From NCBI GenBank assembly GCA_041649635.1, contig JBAZMV010000001.1, positions 248,001 through 312,000 on the forward strand: a stretch of 64,000 nucleotides of DNA. The letters are read 5' to 3'. The position numbers were made by a program, and so were the translations under genes. This document shows positions 1 to 8,641 of this stretch, one piece after another (within the stretch, counting starts at the first letter, position 1; the number at the start of each line of letters is the position of its first letter). This DNA comes from Dehalococcoidia bacterium (GTDB taxonomy: Bacteria > Chloroflexota > Dehalococcoidia > E44-bin15). The notes under the pieces are model-generated. The model saw only the letters and a program-made list of their open reading frames with translations, did no database searches and was not told the DNA's origin.

Positions 1-170
1 GAGGAGTCCTTACATGAAGTATTAATCATGGAAGGACGACGCGGCAATCTCGACATTTAGGACATCGTATGAATAGAATGAGATTGCTTCTTCCTTTCCA
101 AAAGCGAATCTCTTGGAAGGACTCGCAATGACAGGCAAAATGGGGGGAGCTAACATGGAGTTCGGATAAT
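1..170. repeat. Two facing copies of a CCTTCC palindromic repeat
   Basis: Bases 1-51 read on the minus strand as GAGATTGCCGCGTCGTCCTTCC followed by a partner arm GGACTCCTC; bases 80-133 carry a plus-strand copy beginning GAGATTGCTTC and ending CTCGCAATGAC. Both share the outer ATTGC/GCAAT and inner CCTTCC/GGAAGG inverted arms found at 2648 and 27319. Bases 140-165 resemble the right end of the composite element at 11200-11221. No gene is visible here. Confidence 0.6.
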
Positions 171-179
171 ATCTATATA

Positions 180-188
180 TGCTAATAT
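180..188 (+). promoter_or_regulatory. Extended -10 giving a probable leaderless ywbE mRNA
   Basis: TGCTAATAT is a TG-extended -10 box. Its expected transcription start, about seven bases downstream, falls on the ATG at 195, and no Shine-Dalgarno sequence lies between them. No clear -35 box is present. Inferred from sequence only. Confidence 0.35.
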
Positions 189-194
189 ATCACT

Positions 195-389
195 ATGAAC
201 GGCACAAATCGCGCTGACATCAGACCGGGATCGCATGTTTCAATTACTCTGAAGGCAGACCAGCGCTCCGGCAAGCTGACCGAAGGCATAGTTAAAGATA
301 TCCTGACCAGATCCTCCTCCCATCCCCACGGCATCAAGGTGCGCCTGGAAAGCGGCCAGGTGGGCCGGGTTAAAGAGATAAAAAATTAG
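195..389 (+). CDS. ywbE: YwbE family small protein
   Basis: A 64-residue protein recognisable as the YwbE/DUF2196 family, whose members are usually about 60-70 residues. The family pattern is visible: RxDIRPG near residues 8-13, a KxDQRSGKLTEGIVKDILT core at about 20-38, the HPHGIKVRL stretch at about 43-51, and a closing GQVGRV. The family has no established biochemical role; it is a small beta-rich, possibly RNA-binding protein (weak inference). It starts at ATG 195 without a Shine-Dalgarno sequence, behind an extended -10. The next gene, an ABC-F ATPase linked to translation, begins 15 bp after its stop, so the two are probably co-transcribed. Confidence 0.85.
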   Translation: MNGTNRADIRPGSHVSITLKADQRSGKLTEGIVKDILTRSSSHPHGIKVRLESGQVGRVKEIKN

Positions 390-404
390 TGGCGACAATT
401 CGAC

Positions 405-2447
405 ATGCTTAGCGTTTCCAATATATCCAAGTCCTATAATATGCGTCCGCTTTTCAGCGGCATCAGCTTCCACGTCGGCATGAGGGAAAGGATCGCCGTC
501 ATCGGGCCTAACGGCTCGGGCAAGACCACCCTCTTCGAGATAATAGCCGGCAACATCAGCCCGGACTCGGGCGAGATATCGCTGCGCAAGGGCACCACCA
601 TCGGCTACCTGCGCCAGGACATCAAGCCGACCTCCGGGAACAAACTACTCGACGAGGTGGCAGGGGCCTCTGCCCATATCAACAGCCTGGCCCACCGCAT
701 CAAGCTGCTGCAGGAGGAGCTGGCAGACCCCGGGCAGGACAGGGAGGACACCTCCGAGCTGCTGAGCCAGTTGGGCGAGATGCAGCACGCCTTCGAATCC
801 TCCGGCGGCTATAACATCGAACACGAAGCCAAAAAGATACTCTCCGGGCTGGGCTTTACCGAATCGGACTTCGCGCGTCCGCTGAGCGAGTTCAGCGGCG
901 GCTGGCGCATACGCGTCGAGCTGGCCAAGATACTCTTTCTCAATCCCGACCTGCTCATCCTGGACGAGCCGACAAACCATCTCGACCTTGAGAGCATCAG
1001 GTGGTTCGAGAGCTACCTCAAGAGCTACCAGGGCGCGGTCATGATTACGTCGCACGACCGGGCCGTGCTGAACAGCGTTGTCAAGAAGGTGATAGCTATC
1101 GAGAAGGACGAGGTCATCTTCTATCACGGCAACTACGACAGCTACGTGCTGGCGCGGGAGAAAGACATGGAGACCAGGCGCACCATGGCTTTCAAACAGG
1201 AGCAGAGGCTCAAGAAGGAAATGCGCTTCATCGAGCGCTTCCGCTACAAGGCCACCAAGGCCGCCCAGGTGCAAAGCCGCATCAAGCAGATCGATAAGAT
1301 AGAAAAGATAGTCGTGCCTCGATCGACCAAGAAGATAAAGTTCTCCTTCCCGGAACCATCGCGCAGCGGCCATACCGTCATCACGCTCAAGGATATCGAT
1401 AAATCATACGGCGACAAGGCCGTCTACACCGGACTGAACCTGGCCCTTCACCGCGGCGACCGCGTGGCGCTTGTCGGCCCCAACGGCGCGGGCAAGACCA
1501 CGCTGCTTAAGATGCTGGCCGGCGTGCTTCCCTTCGAGAGCGGGGAGCGCACACTCGGCCACAATGTATCGACCGCATATTTCGCCCAGTACTACATCGA
1601 GAGCCTGAACCCGAATAACACCGCGCTCGAGGAGCTGCGCCAGGTGGCGCGGGGCGAGACGGAGCAGAAGCTGAGGGGGCTTCTCGGATCGTTCCTCTTC
1701 TCAGGGGAGGATGTGCTCAAGAAGGTAGCCGTGCTATCGGGCGGGGAGAAGACGCGCCTGGCCATCGCCAAGATGCTGACGCACCCGGCCAACTTCATGC
1801 TCATGGACGAGCCCACCAACCACCTCGATATACCATCGCGCGAGATACTCACCGACGCCCTGGAAGCCTACAACGGCACGCTGTGCTTCATCACACACGA
1901 CCGTACTCTTATTCGCCAGATCGCCAACAAGATAATCGAGATACGCAACGGCGTGCCTCACATTTTCATCGGCGACTACGATGACTACCTGTCACAAAAA
2001 GAAACTACTGCCGATACGGCAGATACGAGGGGCCTGACGCCCAGGGAAATTGAGAGGCGGCGCAAGGCGGCCGAGGCCGATATGCGCAACCAGCGCTACC
2101 GCACGGCGAAGGGACAGCAGCGTGAGCGTAAGATGATAGAGGCAAATCTGAGAAACAGACACTCCCGCGAGACCGCGCCGCTGAAGAAGCGCATCGCCGC
2201 TATCGAAGCGGAAGTCGCACAGCACACGGCGCGCCTGTGCGAGGTTGAAGCCTTACTCGCCGACCCCGCGCATTACAAGGAAGGAAAGGGCGGCGACATC
2301 AATCGCGAGTACCGCTCCCTTAAGCAATCCATAGAGGCGCTCACCGCCGAGTGGGACAGGCTCACCGCCGAGGCCGAGAGAATGAAATGCAAGTTCGAGA
2401 CCGAGTTAAAAGATTTAAGGCAAAATGACGCATCGAAGTCCCACTAG
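405..2447 (+). CDS. ABC-F family ATPase (translation factor type)
   Basis: A 680-residue soluble protein with two ABC domains and no membrane segment, the ABC-F architecture (EttA/Uup/YdiF/YheS). Domain 1 has Walker [10 protein letters not shown] at 34-42, signature FSGGW at 163-167 and Walker B LLILDE at 183-188 followed by PTNHLD. A charged linker (about 240-320) corresponds to the P-site-tRNA-interacting region of the family. Domain 2 has [17 protein letters not shown] and MDEPTNHLD. Residues about 545-670 form a basic/acidic coiled coil, as in Uup and YdiF. These proteins act on the ribosome, relieving stalls or, in some branches, giving antibiotic resistance; the exact subfamily cannot be set by eye. 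It follows ywbE by 15 bp. Confidence 0.9.
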   Translation: MLSVSNISKSYNMRPLFSGISFHVGMRERIAVIGPNGSGKTTLFEIIAGNISPDSGEISLRKGTTIGYLRQDIKPTSGNKLLDEVAGASAHINSLAHRIKLLQEELADPGQDREDTSELLSQLGEMQHAFESSGGYNIEHEAKKILSGLGFTESDFARPLSEFSGGWRIRVELAKILFLNPDLLILDEPTNHLDLESIRWFESYLKSYQGAVMITSHDRAVLNSVVKKVIAIEKDEVIFYHGNYDSYVLAREKDMETRRTMAFKQEQRLKKEMRFIERFRYKATKAAQVQSRIKQIDKIEKIVVPRSTKKIKFSFPEPSRSGHTVITLKDIDKSYGDKAVYTGLNLALHRGDRVALVGPNGAGKTTLLKMLAGVLPFESGERTLGHNVSTAYFAQYYIESLNPNNTALEELRQVARGETEQKLRGLLGSFLFSGEDVLKKVAVLSGGEKTRLAIAKMLTHPANFMLMDEPTNHLDIPSREILTDALEAYNGTLCFITHDRTLIRQIANKIIEIRNGVPHIFIGDYDDYLSQKETTADTADTRGLTPREIERRRKAAEADMRNQRYRTAKGQQRERKMIEANLRNRHSRETAPLKKRIAAIEAEVAQHTARLCEVEALLADPAHYKEGKGGDINREYRSLKQSIEALTAEWDRLTAEAERMKCKFETELKDLRQNDASKSH

Positions 2448-2511
2448 CCCCATCTTTGATAAAGAGAGGGAAGACGGCGCCGGCTGTGACACCGCCGGCA
2501 GGGTGAGTTGA

Positions 2512-2612
2512 AAAGAGAGGTACAGGAGAGAATTCTCTCCTGACGGGGTATTAGGGGTGTCCCCTAGATTTTTTCTTACATCCCCCAAGACTGGGGGATA
2601 GCAGGGGGTTGA
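2512..2612 (+). repeat. Composite CCCC-rich palindromic repeat, copy 1
   Basis: The element consists of AGGAGAG-aatt-CTCTCCT, then GACGGGG and AGGGGTGTCCCCT, then TCCCCC-aagact-GGGGGA followed by AGGGGGTTGA. The same order recurs at 9624 (minus), 11090, 13905 and 61801. It lies between the ABC-F gene and tldD with no coding potential. Bases 2448-2511 before it hold only a GCCGGC/GCCGGC inverted repeat. Confidence 0.7.
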
Positions 2613-2647
2613 GAGCACAGCTTTAAGCCGAGCTGGCCGGAGCCGAC

Positions 2648-2772
2648 GAGATTGCCGCGTCGTCCTTCCGTATACCTCGATATCACGGAAGGTCTCCTCG
2701 CAATGACAGCCGCGAGAGACAGGGGTACCCCGATGAATCGGGGACGGGGTATTAGGGGTGTCCCCTTATCCC
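2648..2772 (+). repeat. CCTTCC palindrome plus partial composite repeat
   Basis: Bases 2648-2709 carry the ATTGC...CCTTCCG...CGGAAGG...GCAAT palindrome, nearly the same as at 27319. Bases 2719-2772 carry a CCCCGAT/ATCGGGG hairpin, then GACGGGGTATTAGGGGTGTCCCC, a truncated composite element. The remainder of the 2448-2846 gap (2773-2835) shows no gene; the tldD ribosome-binding site follows. Confidence 0.65.
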
Positions 2773-2846
2773 CATCCTATCTGCTCATTGACAACGCAAC
2801 TCCAACATCTGTAAACTTCACCCTACCACTGCTTTAAGGAGATCAA

Positions 2847-4223
2847 TTGTCATCCATCGAAAATGCACGCGACGTAATCACGGAAGCGCTCAAAGGCCAG
2901 GACGCCGATTATATCGAAATCCGTCTCGAGGAGCGAGAGTCCAGCCGCATCCAGTACCGCGGCCGGGAGCTTGAAGACATAGGCCGCAGCTCCAGCCTGG
3001 GGGGCAACGTGCGCGCCCTGGTGCGCGGCGGGTGGGGCTTCGTCAGCTTCAACGAGTTGAACGGCCTGCGCGAGAAAGCGGCAACGGCGGTCGTACAGGC
3101 GCGCCTGGCGGGGCGCAGGGAAAGCAAGCTGGCCGACGTAAAGCCGGTCGTCGATATTGTTAAAGCCGATATCAAGAACGACCCGCGGGAGATTTCACTC
3201 GCCGATAAAAAGAAGTTGCTCGACGAGTATAACGATATAATCTGGAGTACCCCGAAAGTACAGACATCGGTTCTGGGATACGGCGACGGCAGGCAGAAGG
3301 TCATATTTGCCAGCTCCGGGGGCAGCTACATCGAGCAGGAAAGAGTTGACATAACTTTCAGGCTCATGGTCGTAGCCAGAGATGACGGGGACGTGCAGCA
3401 ATCGTCTCTGAGCCTGGGCTCCAAAGGCGATTTCAGCTTCATGAAGACGCTGCACGGCCAGGTCAAAGGCACGGCGGGCAGGGCGGTGGAGCTGCTGGCC
3501 GCGCCCTCGGTCAAGGGCGGGGAGTACACGGTGGTGCTCGACCCGGTGCTGGCCGGCGTCTTCGTGCACGAGGCCTTCGGACACCTGTCCGAGTCCGACT
3601 TCGTCTATGAGAACGAGCGCATGAAGGACATCATGGTGCTTGGACGAAAATTCGGCGGGGAGCATCTCAACATCGTCGACGGCGCCGCGGTCCCGGGGCT
3701 GCGCGGCAGCTACAAGTACGACGACGAGTGCGTCCCGGCGACCAAGACATATCTGATAAAGGAAGGCATCCTAACCGGACGACTGCACTCGCGGGAGACG
3801 GCGGGAGTGATGAACGAGCAAACGACCGGCAACGCCCGCGCCATCGATTATCACCATCCGCCCATCGTTCGCATGACCAATACGTACATCGAGCCCGGTA
3901 AGACGACGTTCGATGAGATGATAGCCGATATCAAGGAGGGTGTGTACGCCCGGAACTGGTACGGCGGCATGACCAGCATGGAGATGTTCACCTTCTCCGC
4001 CGGAGAGGCCTTCATGATTCGCAACGGCAAAGTTGAAGAGCTGATGCGGCCGGTAGTGCTCACAGGGAACGTGTTTACGACATTACATAATATCGACGCC
4101 ATATGCAACGACCTGGATATGAACGAGGGCGGAGGCTGCGGCAAGGGGGGACAGTCGCCCCTGCCCGTATCCAACGGCAGCCCGCACATCCGCATGCAGA
4201 AGTGCCTGCTAGGGGGGAAGTAA
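2847..4223 (+). CDS. tldD: TldD metalloprotease subunit
   Basis: A 458-residue member of the TldD/PmbA (U62) family. TldD carries the zinc site as HExxxH, seen here as HEAFGH at residues 241-246. With TldE it forms a heterodimeric protease that cleaves unfolded or ribosomally made peptides and matures peptides such as microcins. The start is TTG at 2847, chosen because TAAGGAG lies seven bases upstream and the first residues (SSIENARDVITEAL) match a family-like N-terminus. The C-terminal GGGCGKGGQ loop is typical of TldD. tldE begins four bases after the stop, so the pair is one operon, together with the HEAT and GNAT genes. No substrate peptide gene is visible nearby. Confidence 0.93.
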   Translation: MSSIENARDVITEALKGQDADYIEIRLEERESSRIQYRGRELEDIGRSSSLGGNVRALVRGGWGFVSFNELNGLREKAATAVVQARLAGRRESKLADVKPVVDIVKADIKNDPREISLADKKKLLDEYNDIIWSTPKVQTSVLGYGDGRQKVIFASSGGSYIEQERVDITFRLMVVARDDGDVQQSSLSLGSKGDFSFMKTLHGQVKGTAGRAVELLAAPSVKGGEYTVVLDPVLAGVFVHEAFGHLSESDFVYENERMKDIMVLGRKFGGEHLNIVDGAAVPGLRGSYKYDDECVPATKTYLIKEGILTGRLHSRETAGVMNEQTTGNARAIDYHHPPIVRMTNTYIEPGKTTFDEMIADIKEGVYARNWYGGMTSMEMFTFSAGEAFMIRNGKVEELMRPVVLTGNVFTTLHNIDAICNDLDMNEGGGCGKGGQSPLPVSNGSPHIRMQKCLLGGK

Positions 4224-4226
4224 CCC

Positions 4227-5546
4227 GTGGAAAAGATACTCGATCTAGCTAAGAAAGTGGCCGAAGAGGCCGAGGTCTATATGGTCAAATCCACGGAGAC
4301 GCCCGTGGTCTGGGAGGCCAACCGCCTCAAGATGATGGAGAGCGGCGAGTCGACATCTATATCCCTGCGCATCATCAGGAACGGGCGTATCGGCTTTGCA
4401 TCGACGACGCGGCTGGACCAGCCTCAGGCGCTGGTAGAGATGGCGGTTGAGACCTCGCAGTTCGGCGCGGAGGCCCGGTTCGAGCTGCCTTCTCTTCAGG
4501 AATATCCCGCGGTCGATGTATACGATGCCGAAGCAAGCAAAATCGACATCGACGATATGGTGAATATGGGCAACGGGCTCATCGAGACGCTGCTGGCCCA
4601 TACGCCGGAGCTGGTATGCGAGGCTTCGATAGGCAAAGCGGAGAGCGAGGTGCGCATAATCAACTCGCGCGGCGGGCAGGCCGGCTACCGCAAGAGCTTC
4701 TTCGATATCAGCGTGGAAGGCAATCTCATCCGCGGCACCGACATGCTCTTCGTCGGCGAGATGGACGTCTCATGCCATCCCATACGCGATTTCAAGAAGA
4801 TAGCAGAATCGACGATTTCACAATTGGAGCTGGCGAAACGGACGGCGTCGATTTCCACGGGGCGCATGCCCGTGATCCTTACCCCTAAAGGCGTCATAAA
4901 TGCCCTGGGCACGCCGATGGCGCTGGCGGTTAATGGAAAGATGGTGCTTGAAGGGGCGTCGCCCCTGGGCGGGAAAATCGGGCAGCAGCTGTTCGACGCG
5001 CGGCTGACGATATGGGACGACCCCACCGTCAGCTACCTGCCGGCCAGCCGCCCCTGCGACAGCGAGGGCGTAGCCAGCCGGCGGACGACGCTTATCGATA
5101 ACGGAACAGTCGGCGGCTTTCTCTACGACCTGCAGACGGCGGCTCTGGCGGGCACCAGCAGCACCGGCAGCGGCGTCCGCGCCAGAGGCAGCCTTCCCTC
5201 CCCATCCACGAGCGCGGTCATAGTGAAGGAAGGCGACGCCGGCTACGGCGAGATGATCCGCGACATCAAAGAGGGGCTGGTGGTGGAGATGCTCATCGGG
5301 GCGGGGCAGGGCAACGTGCTCGGCGGCGAATTCGGCGGCAACGTGCTGCTGGGATACAAGATAGAGAACGGCGAGCTGGTGGGCCGGGTCAAGGACACGA
5401 TGATCTCCGGCAACATATATGAATCGCTGAAGGAGATACGGGCCGTCGGACGCGAGGCGCAGTGGGTCGCCGGGTCGTTCAAGACGCCCGCCATCTGCCT
5501 CTCTAATCTGTCGATAGCGAGCAAGGGGCAGAAGAGTTGTCTTTAG
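4227..5546 (+). CDS. pmbA: TldE/PmbA protease partner subunit
   Basis: A 439-residue TldE (PmbA) homologue. It lacks the HExxxH of TldD, as expected for the non-catalytic half of the TldD-TldE heterodimer. Family features include the C-terminal GAGQGNVLGGEFGGN region followed by GRVKDTMISGN. The start is GTG at 4227, with AGGGGGGAAG just upstream and only three bases after the tldD stop, pointing to translational coupling. The 3' end overlaps the next gene by 10 bp. Function is inferred from the family. Confidence 0.92.
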   Translation: MEKILDLAKKVAEEAEVYMVKSTETPVVWEANRLKMMESGESTSISLRIIRNGRIGFASTTRLDQPQALVEMAVETSQFGAEARFELPSLQEYPAVDVYDAEASKIDIDDMVNMGNGLIETLLAHTPELVCEASIGKAESEVRIINSRGGQAGYRKSFFDISVEGNLIRGTDMLFVGEMDVSCHPIRDFKKIAESTISQLELAKRTASISTGRMPVILTPKGVINALGTPMALAVNGKMVLEGASPLGGKIGQQLFDARLTIWDDPTVSYLPASRPCDSEGVASRRTTLIDNGTVGGFLYDLQTAALAGTSSTGSGVRARGSLPSPSTSAVIVKEGDAGYGEMIRDIKEGLVVEMLIGAGQGNVLGGEFGGNVLLGYKIENGELVGRVKDTMISGNIYESLKEIRAVGREAQWVAGSFKTPAICLSNLSIASKGQKSCL

Positions 5547-6457
5547 AGAGCTACCTGAAAGAAATAGCCGAAGATAGTAAAGAGCTGGTAATCTCCAGGC
5601 TTGCCAAGCTTTCCGCTATAACGCCCGGCGACCTTGATCTGCTCAAGAATCAGTGGCCCGATATCGCCGTGGAGCGCAGGAGGGAGATAGTCGGCCATCT
5701 CATCACGCTGGCAGAGGGGGATCCTCAGTACGATTTCAACGACATCTTCATGCTGGGCATCGGAGATGACGACGAAACGGTTCGGCTGAGATCGATAGAG
5801 GGACTGTGGGAATACGATGACCGATCTTTAATCGACCCTCTCATCGATATACTGCGTAGCGATTCAAGTGAACAGGTCAGGGCCGGCGCCGCGGTCTCGC
5901 TGGGCAAGTTCGCCCTGCTTTACGAGCTCGGCAATCTGCGCGAGAAGGACGGCGACAGGGTGGAGAAATCACTGATAGCCGCCATCCGCAACGACAAAGA
6001 AACGATCGAGGTGCGCAGACGCGCCGTGGAGGCCATCGCACCGTTAAACTTGCCCGTCGTGACCGACATCATAGGAGAAGCCTATAAGAACGCCGACGCG
6101 TTCATGAAGGCCAGCGCACTGTACGCCATGGGCATCAACTGCGATCCCGCCTGGCAGCCCATACTCATCCATGAGCTGAACAACACGGACCCCGAGATAC
6201 GTTTCGAGGCCGTTAAAGCATGCGGCGAATTCGAGGACGCCCATGCGCTGCCGCAACTGCTCAAGCTTCTAAACGACCCTGACACCCAGGTCAAGGTGTC
6301 CGTCATCTCCGCCCTCGGTAAAATAGGCGGTGACGAGGCCGAGGCCGTCCTGGAAGAGTGCTTGAAAAATCCGGAAGACTACATCCGCGACGCGGCCAAC
6401 GACGCGCTGCGCGAGCTATATTTCAATAGAGACCCGTTCTCAATAGATTCGTTATGA
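5537..6457 (+). CDS. HEAT-repeat protein
   Basis: A 306-residue protein with no signal peptide or membrane segment. It is built of tandem helical repeats with the PBS-lyase/HEAT pattern, for example DDETVRLRSIEGL, SSEQVRAGAAVSLG, DPEIRFEAVKACGEF and DTQVKVSVISALGKIG, covering about residues 70-290. Such proteins are scaffolds; nothing catalytic is visible. The TTG start at 5537 lies inside the tldE 3' end, with GGGGCAGAAG upstream, and the stop overlaps the next ATG as ATGA. Tight coupling to tldD/tldE suggests it works with that protease, perhaps in substrate recruitment (inference). Confidence 0.85.
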   Translation: MSLESYLKEIAEDSKELVISRLAKLSAITPGDLDLLKNQWPDIAVERRREIVGHLITLAEGDPQYDFNDIFMLGIGDDDETVRLRSIEGLWEYDDRSLIDPLIDILRSDSSEQVRAGAAVSLGKFALLYELGNLREKDGDRVEKSLIAAIRNDKETIEVRRRAVEAIAPLNLPVVTDIIGEAYKNADAFMKASALYAMGINCDPAWQPILIHELNNTDPEIRFEAVKACGEFEDAHALPQLLKLLNDPDTQVKVSVISALGKIGGDEAEAVLEECLKNPEDYIRDAANDALRELYFNRDPFSIDSL

Positions 6458-7041
6458 TTGCAGCCCATTTAATAAAAGGACGCAAGGTGGTAATCAGGCC
6501 CAAGCGCATCTCCGATGCGTCCAACGATTACATCTGGCGCCGTGACGAGGAGCTCACCAGACTGGACGCCGCCCAGATGGTGAGGATGCCTTTCTCCAGC
6601 TTCCTCCTCGATTATCATGATGAGATAAGCCACGAAAGCCCTCGCCGCCGCCGCTTCGGAATCGATACGCTGGACGGTCAGCATATCGGCAACTGCATGA
6701 TATACAACATAGACACGCGGAAGAAAGAGGCGGAGATAGGCATCATGATCGGCGACCGCGATTACTGGGACAACGGCTACGGCGTCGACGCGGTCAACAC
6801 ACTGGTAGAGCATGCCTTCAAAACACTGAACATCGACAGGATATATCTGAACACCCTGGAGTGGAACCTGCGGGCGCAGCGGTGTTTCCGCAAATGCGGC
6901 TTCGCTCCCTTCAAAAAACAGAAGCGCTTCAGCAATACCTTTATAGCGATGGAGCTGCTCCGCGACGATTGGGAGAAGCGCGAATCGCGGAATGCTGAAA
7001 ACGAGAGTCCCGGCAATCAAGACATTGCTCCGGGCGAATAA
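6454..7041 (+). CDS. GNAT family N-acetyltransferase (RimJ/RimL-like)
   Basis: A 195-residue acetyltransferase. After an N-terminal KGRKVVIRPKRISDA strand, the acetyl-CoA-binding region is visible as EAEIGIMIGDRDYWDNGYGVDAV (about 90-112), and the LNTLEWNLRAQRCFRKCGF motif (about 130-148) is typical of RimJ/RimL-type GNATs that acetylate protein N-termini or small amines. The substrate is unknown. The ATG overlaps the HEAT gene stop (ATGA), making it the last gene of the tldD operon. The C-terminal 20 residues are hydrophilic and probably disordered. Confidence 0.85.
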   Translation: MIAAHLIKGRKVVIRPKRISDASNDYIWRRDEELTRLDAAQMVRMPFSSFLLDYHDEISHESPRRRRFGIDTLDGQHIGNCMIYNIDTRKKEAEIGIMIGDRDYWDNGYGVDAVNTLVEHAFKTLNIDRIYLNTLEWNLRAQRCFRKCGFAPFKKQKRFSNTFIAMELLRDDWEKRESRNAENESPGNQDIAPGE

Positions 7042-7077
7042 TACCTTCTGATCTTCGAACGTCCTTTAACAAAACAA

Positions 7078-7104
7078 AAAGGGCAGGTTCAACGCCTGCC
7101 CTTT
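7078..7104 (-). terminator. Rho-independent terminator of the serpin gene
   Basis: AAAGGGCAGG and CCTGCCCTTT form a 10-bp stem with a 7-base loop. On the minus strand it is followed by TTTTTGTTTTG, so it terminates the serpin gene; it could also slow plus-strand transcripts of the GNAT gene. A near-identical stem is found at 8595. Confidence 0.85.
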
Positions 7105-7124
7105 CGCATTCGAAGCTGCGTCGA

Positions 7125-8402
7125 CTAGGCGCTCGGATCCATGACCCGGCCGACGAACAGTATCGTGCCCGTCTCGATATCGCGGATAAGAAAGATGAAA
7201 GGACGGTCCACGGTCATCTGCACCGGCTCCGCCGGCATCGCCGTAAGTTGCATTATCACAGCCGTAGCGGCCGCCGCCTCCGTGCCCTCCTCGTCCACCG
7301 ATACATATGCCTTGTGCAGCACGTCGCCGATGAACAGATCGAAGTTGCCCGTCATGCCGGAGAAATCCGCGCCTTCAGAAAACGCCGTCGGCATGCCCAT
7401 TCCGGCGAGAGTATCGGACAGGCCGCACTCATACTCGTATTCGAACCTGGGCATTACAAGGTCGACCTCGCTGAATTCCAGGCTCGCTATGATCTGGTCG
7501 ACAAATGCCGAATCCAGGCCGTCCTCAAACGACTCGAACTCGCCGCCGTCCGGCAGCAGAACAACCATCGACATCTCGCTGCCGTTATACAACATTTCGA
7601 CCGCCTGATAGCCGTCTCCGTCCACATAGGCGAACGATTCGGACTGCGCCATCATCGGCACCGTCACGCTGACGCCATCGATGAGATTGAACTCCCCATC
7701 ACCGGTCGACTCGCTATAGAACTGGTTCAGCCAGGCCGCGTTGAAATATATGGCGTTCGTCAGCACCAGCCGCGTCATGGAATCGATCACACCCTGAGGG
7801 ATCAAATCCTCGATTTTGCCCTCCGTCTCGTCGCTGACCCAGTCGTTGATGGTGATGCGCGACGGCTCCGGCTCGTTGATGAAATCGAGGATACGCAAAC
7901 CAGCGCCGTAGTTCAGTCCAAGGGTATCGAGGAAGCCATCCAGGAATGTGTAGTCCTTCTGCCCCCAGATCGCGTTGGCGATATGCAGGCGGAATCCCTC
8001 ATCGTCCTGCCCCTTGGCTGTTTCACCGCGGCTGATAAGCTCAAGGTCCAGCCAGTTGAAAGCCGGATGCATCTGTTCCTGCGGCAGCGTGAAATGAAAC
8101 ACGTCCGCCATTTCGGTTGCGGTTTCGGTGCGGGCGCCGGCATAGGTCATGGCCAGCGCCAGTGAGATGCTGTAAGGCGAATAGAACAGGTTTCCGTCCT
8201 GCTCTTTCAGTTCCTGGAACATGTCGAAGGCGAACTCGCTGTTTCCATCGACCAGCGCCGTTATATCGGAGCCTGCAACCGACGGAGATGTATCGCGCTG
8301 TACCTCCGACGCGATGATGGTCGCACCCGGAGCCCCGGCGCTGCAAGCTGCGACGCTTATGACCAGAGCCCCGGCCATTATAGAAAGAATCAATTTCTTC
8401 AT
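7125..8402 (-). CDS. Secreted serpin, predicted lipoprotein
   Basis: Serine protease inhibitor of the serpin fold. The N-terminus KKLILSIMAGALVISVAAC is a lipoprotein signal with lipobox VAAC, so the protein is probably tethered to the outer face of the membrane. The shutter motif NAIYFNAAW and the C-terminal DRPFIFLIRD-(x)n-ILFVGRV are canonical. The reactive-loop hinge reads EEGTEAAAAT: small residues at P12-P9 and Thr at P14 are what inhibitory serpins need. Counting from the hinge gives P1 near Thr/Ala or the adjacent Met, suggesting an elastase/subtilisin-like target (weak inference). The ATG at 8402 is preferred over 8408 because AGGAGG sits six bases upstream of it and abuts the earlier ATG. 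Confidence 0.92.
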   Translation of the reverse strand: MKKLILSIMAGALVISVAACSAGAPGATIIASEVQRDTSPSVAGSDITALVDGNSEFAFDMFQELKEQDGNLFYSPYSISLALAMTYAGARTETATEMADVFHFTLPQEQMHPAFNWLDLELISRGETAKGQDDEGFRLHIANAIWGQKDYTFLDGFLDTLGLNYGAGLRILDFINEPEPSRITINDWVSDETEGKIEDLIPQGVIDSMTRLVLTNAIYFNAAWLNQFYSESTGDGEFNLIDGVSVTVPMMAQSESFAYVDGDGYQAVEMLYNGSEMSMVVLLPDGGEFESFEDGLDSAFVDQIIASLEFSEVDLVMPRFEYEYECGLSDTLAGMGMPTAFSEGADFSGMTGNFDLFIGDVLHKAYVSVDEEGTEAAAATAVIMQLTAMPAEPVQMTVDRPFIFLIRDIETGTILFVGRVMDPSA

Positions 8403-8524
8403 GAGCATCCTCCTCTCTATATTTTGGTATCAGTACCGTCGTTATATGAAAATGAGACGCTTTTCTTAATAGAAAGACGGATGGCGCGATGTTTTGTCAG
8501 GCCGCTAAGTCGACGAGAGTGATA

Positions 8525-8553
8525 ATTATAGTACCGGTAAAGGACGAAATCAA
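8525..8553 (-). promoter_or_regulatory. Sigma70-type promoter of the serpin gene
   Basis: On the minus strand, TTGATT (8553-8548) and TATAAT (8530-8525) are separated by 17 bp. Transcription would start near 8518, giving a leader of about 115 bases before the serpin ATG. Confidence 0.6.
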
Positions 8554-8594
8554 TCCAGACTCCATCTAACGTGGCGGTCGATTCCTAAAAACAA

Positions 8595-8621
8595 AAAGGG
8601 CAGGTTCAGCACCTGCCCTTT
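8595..8621 (-). terminator. Rho-independent terminator of the SDR operon
   Basis: AAAGGGCAGGT/ACCTGCCCTTT gives an 11-bp stem with loop TCAGC, followed on the minus strand by TTTTTGTTTTT. It lies just past the SDR stop codon and closes the MaoC-MaoC-SDR operon. Confidence 0.88.
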
Positions 8622-8641
8622 AGATTCGACGCGTTGTCGAA

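Noticed and set aside
645..1373. 242-codon minus-strand frame inside the ABC-F gene
   Set aside because: Antisense shadow of a clear ABC-F coding region in GC-rich DNA.
2652..2837. 61-codon frame in the gap before tldD
   Set aside because: Made of palindromic repeat DNA; homologous repeat copies are not open in the same frame.
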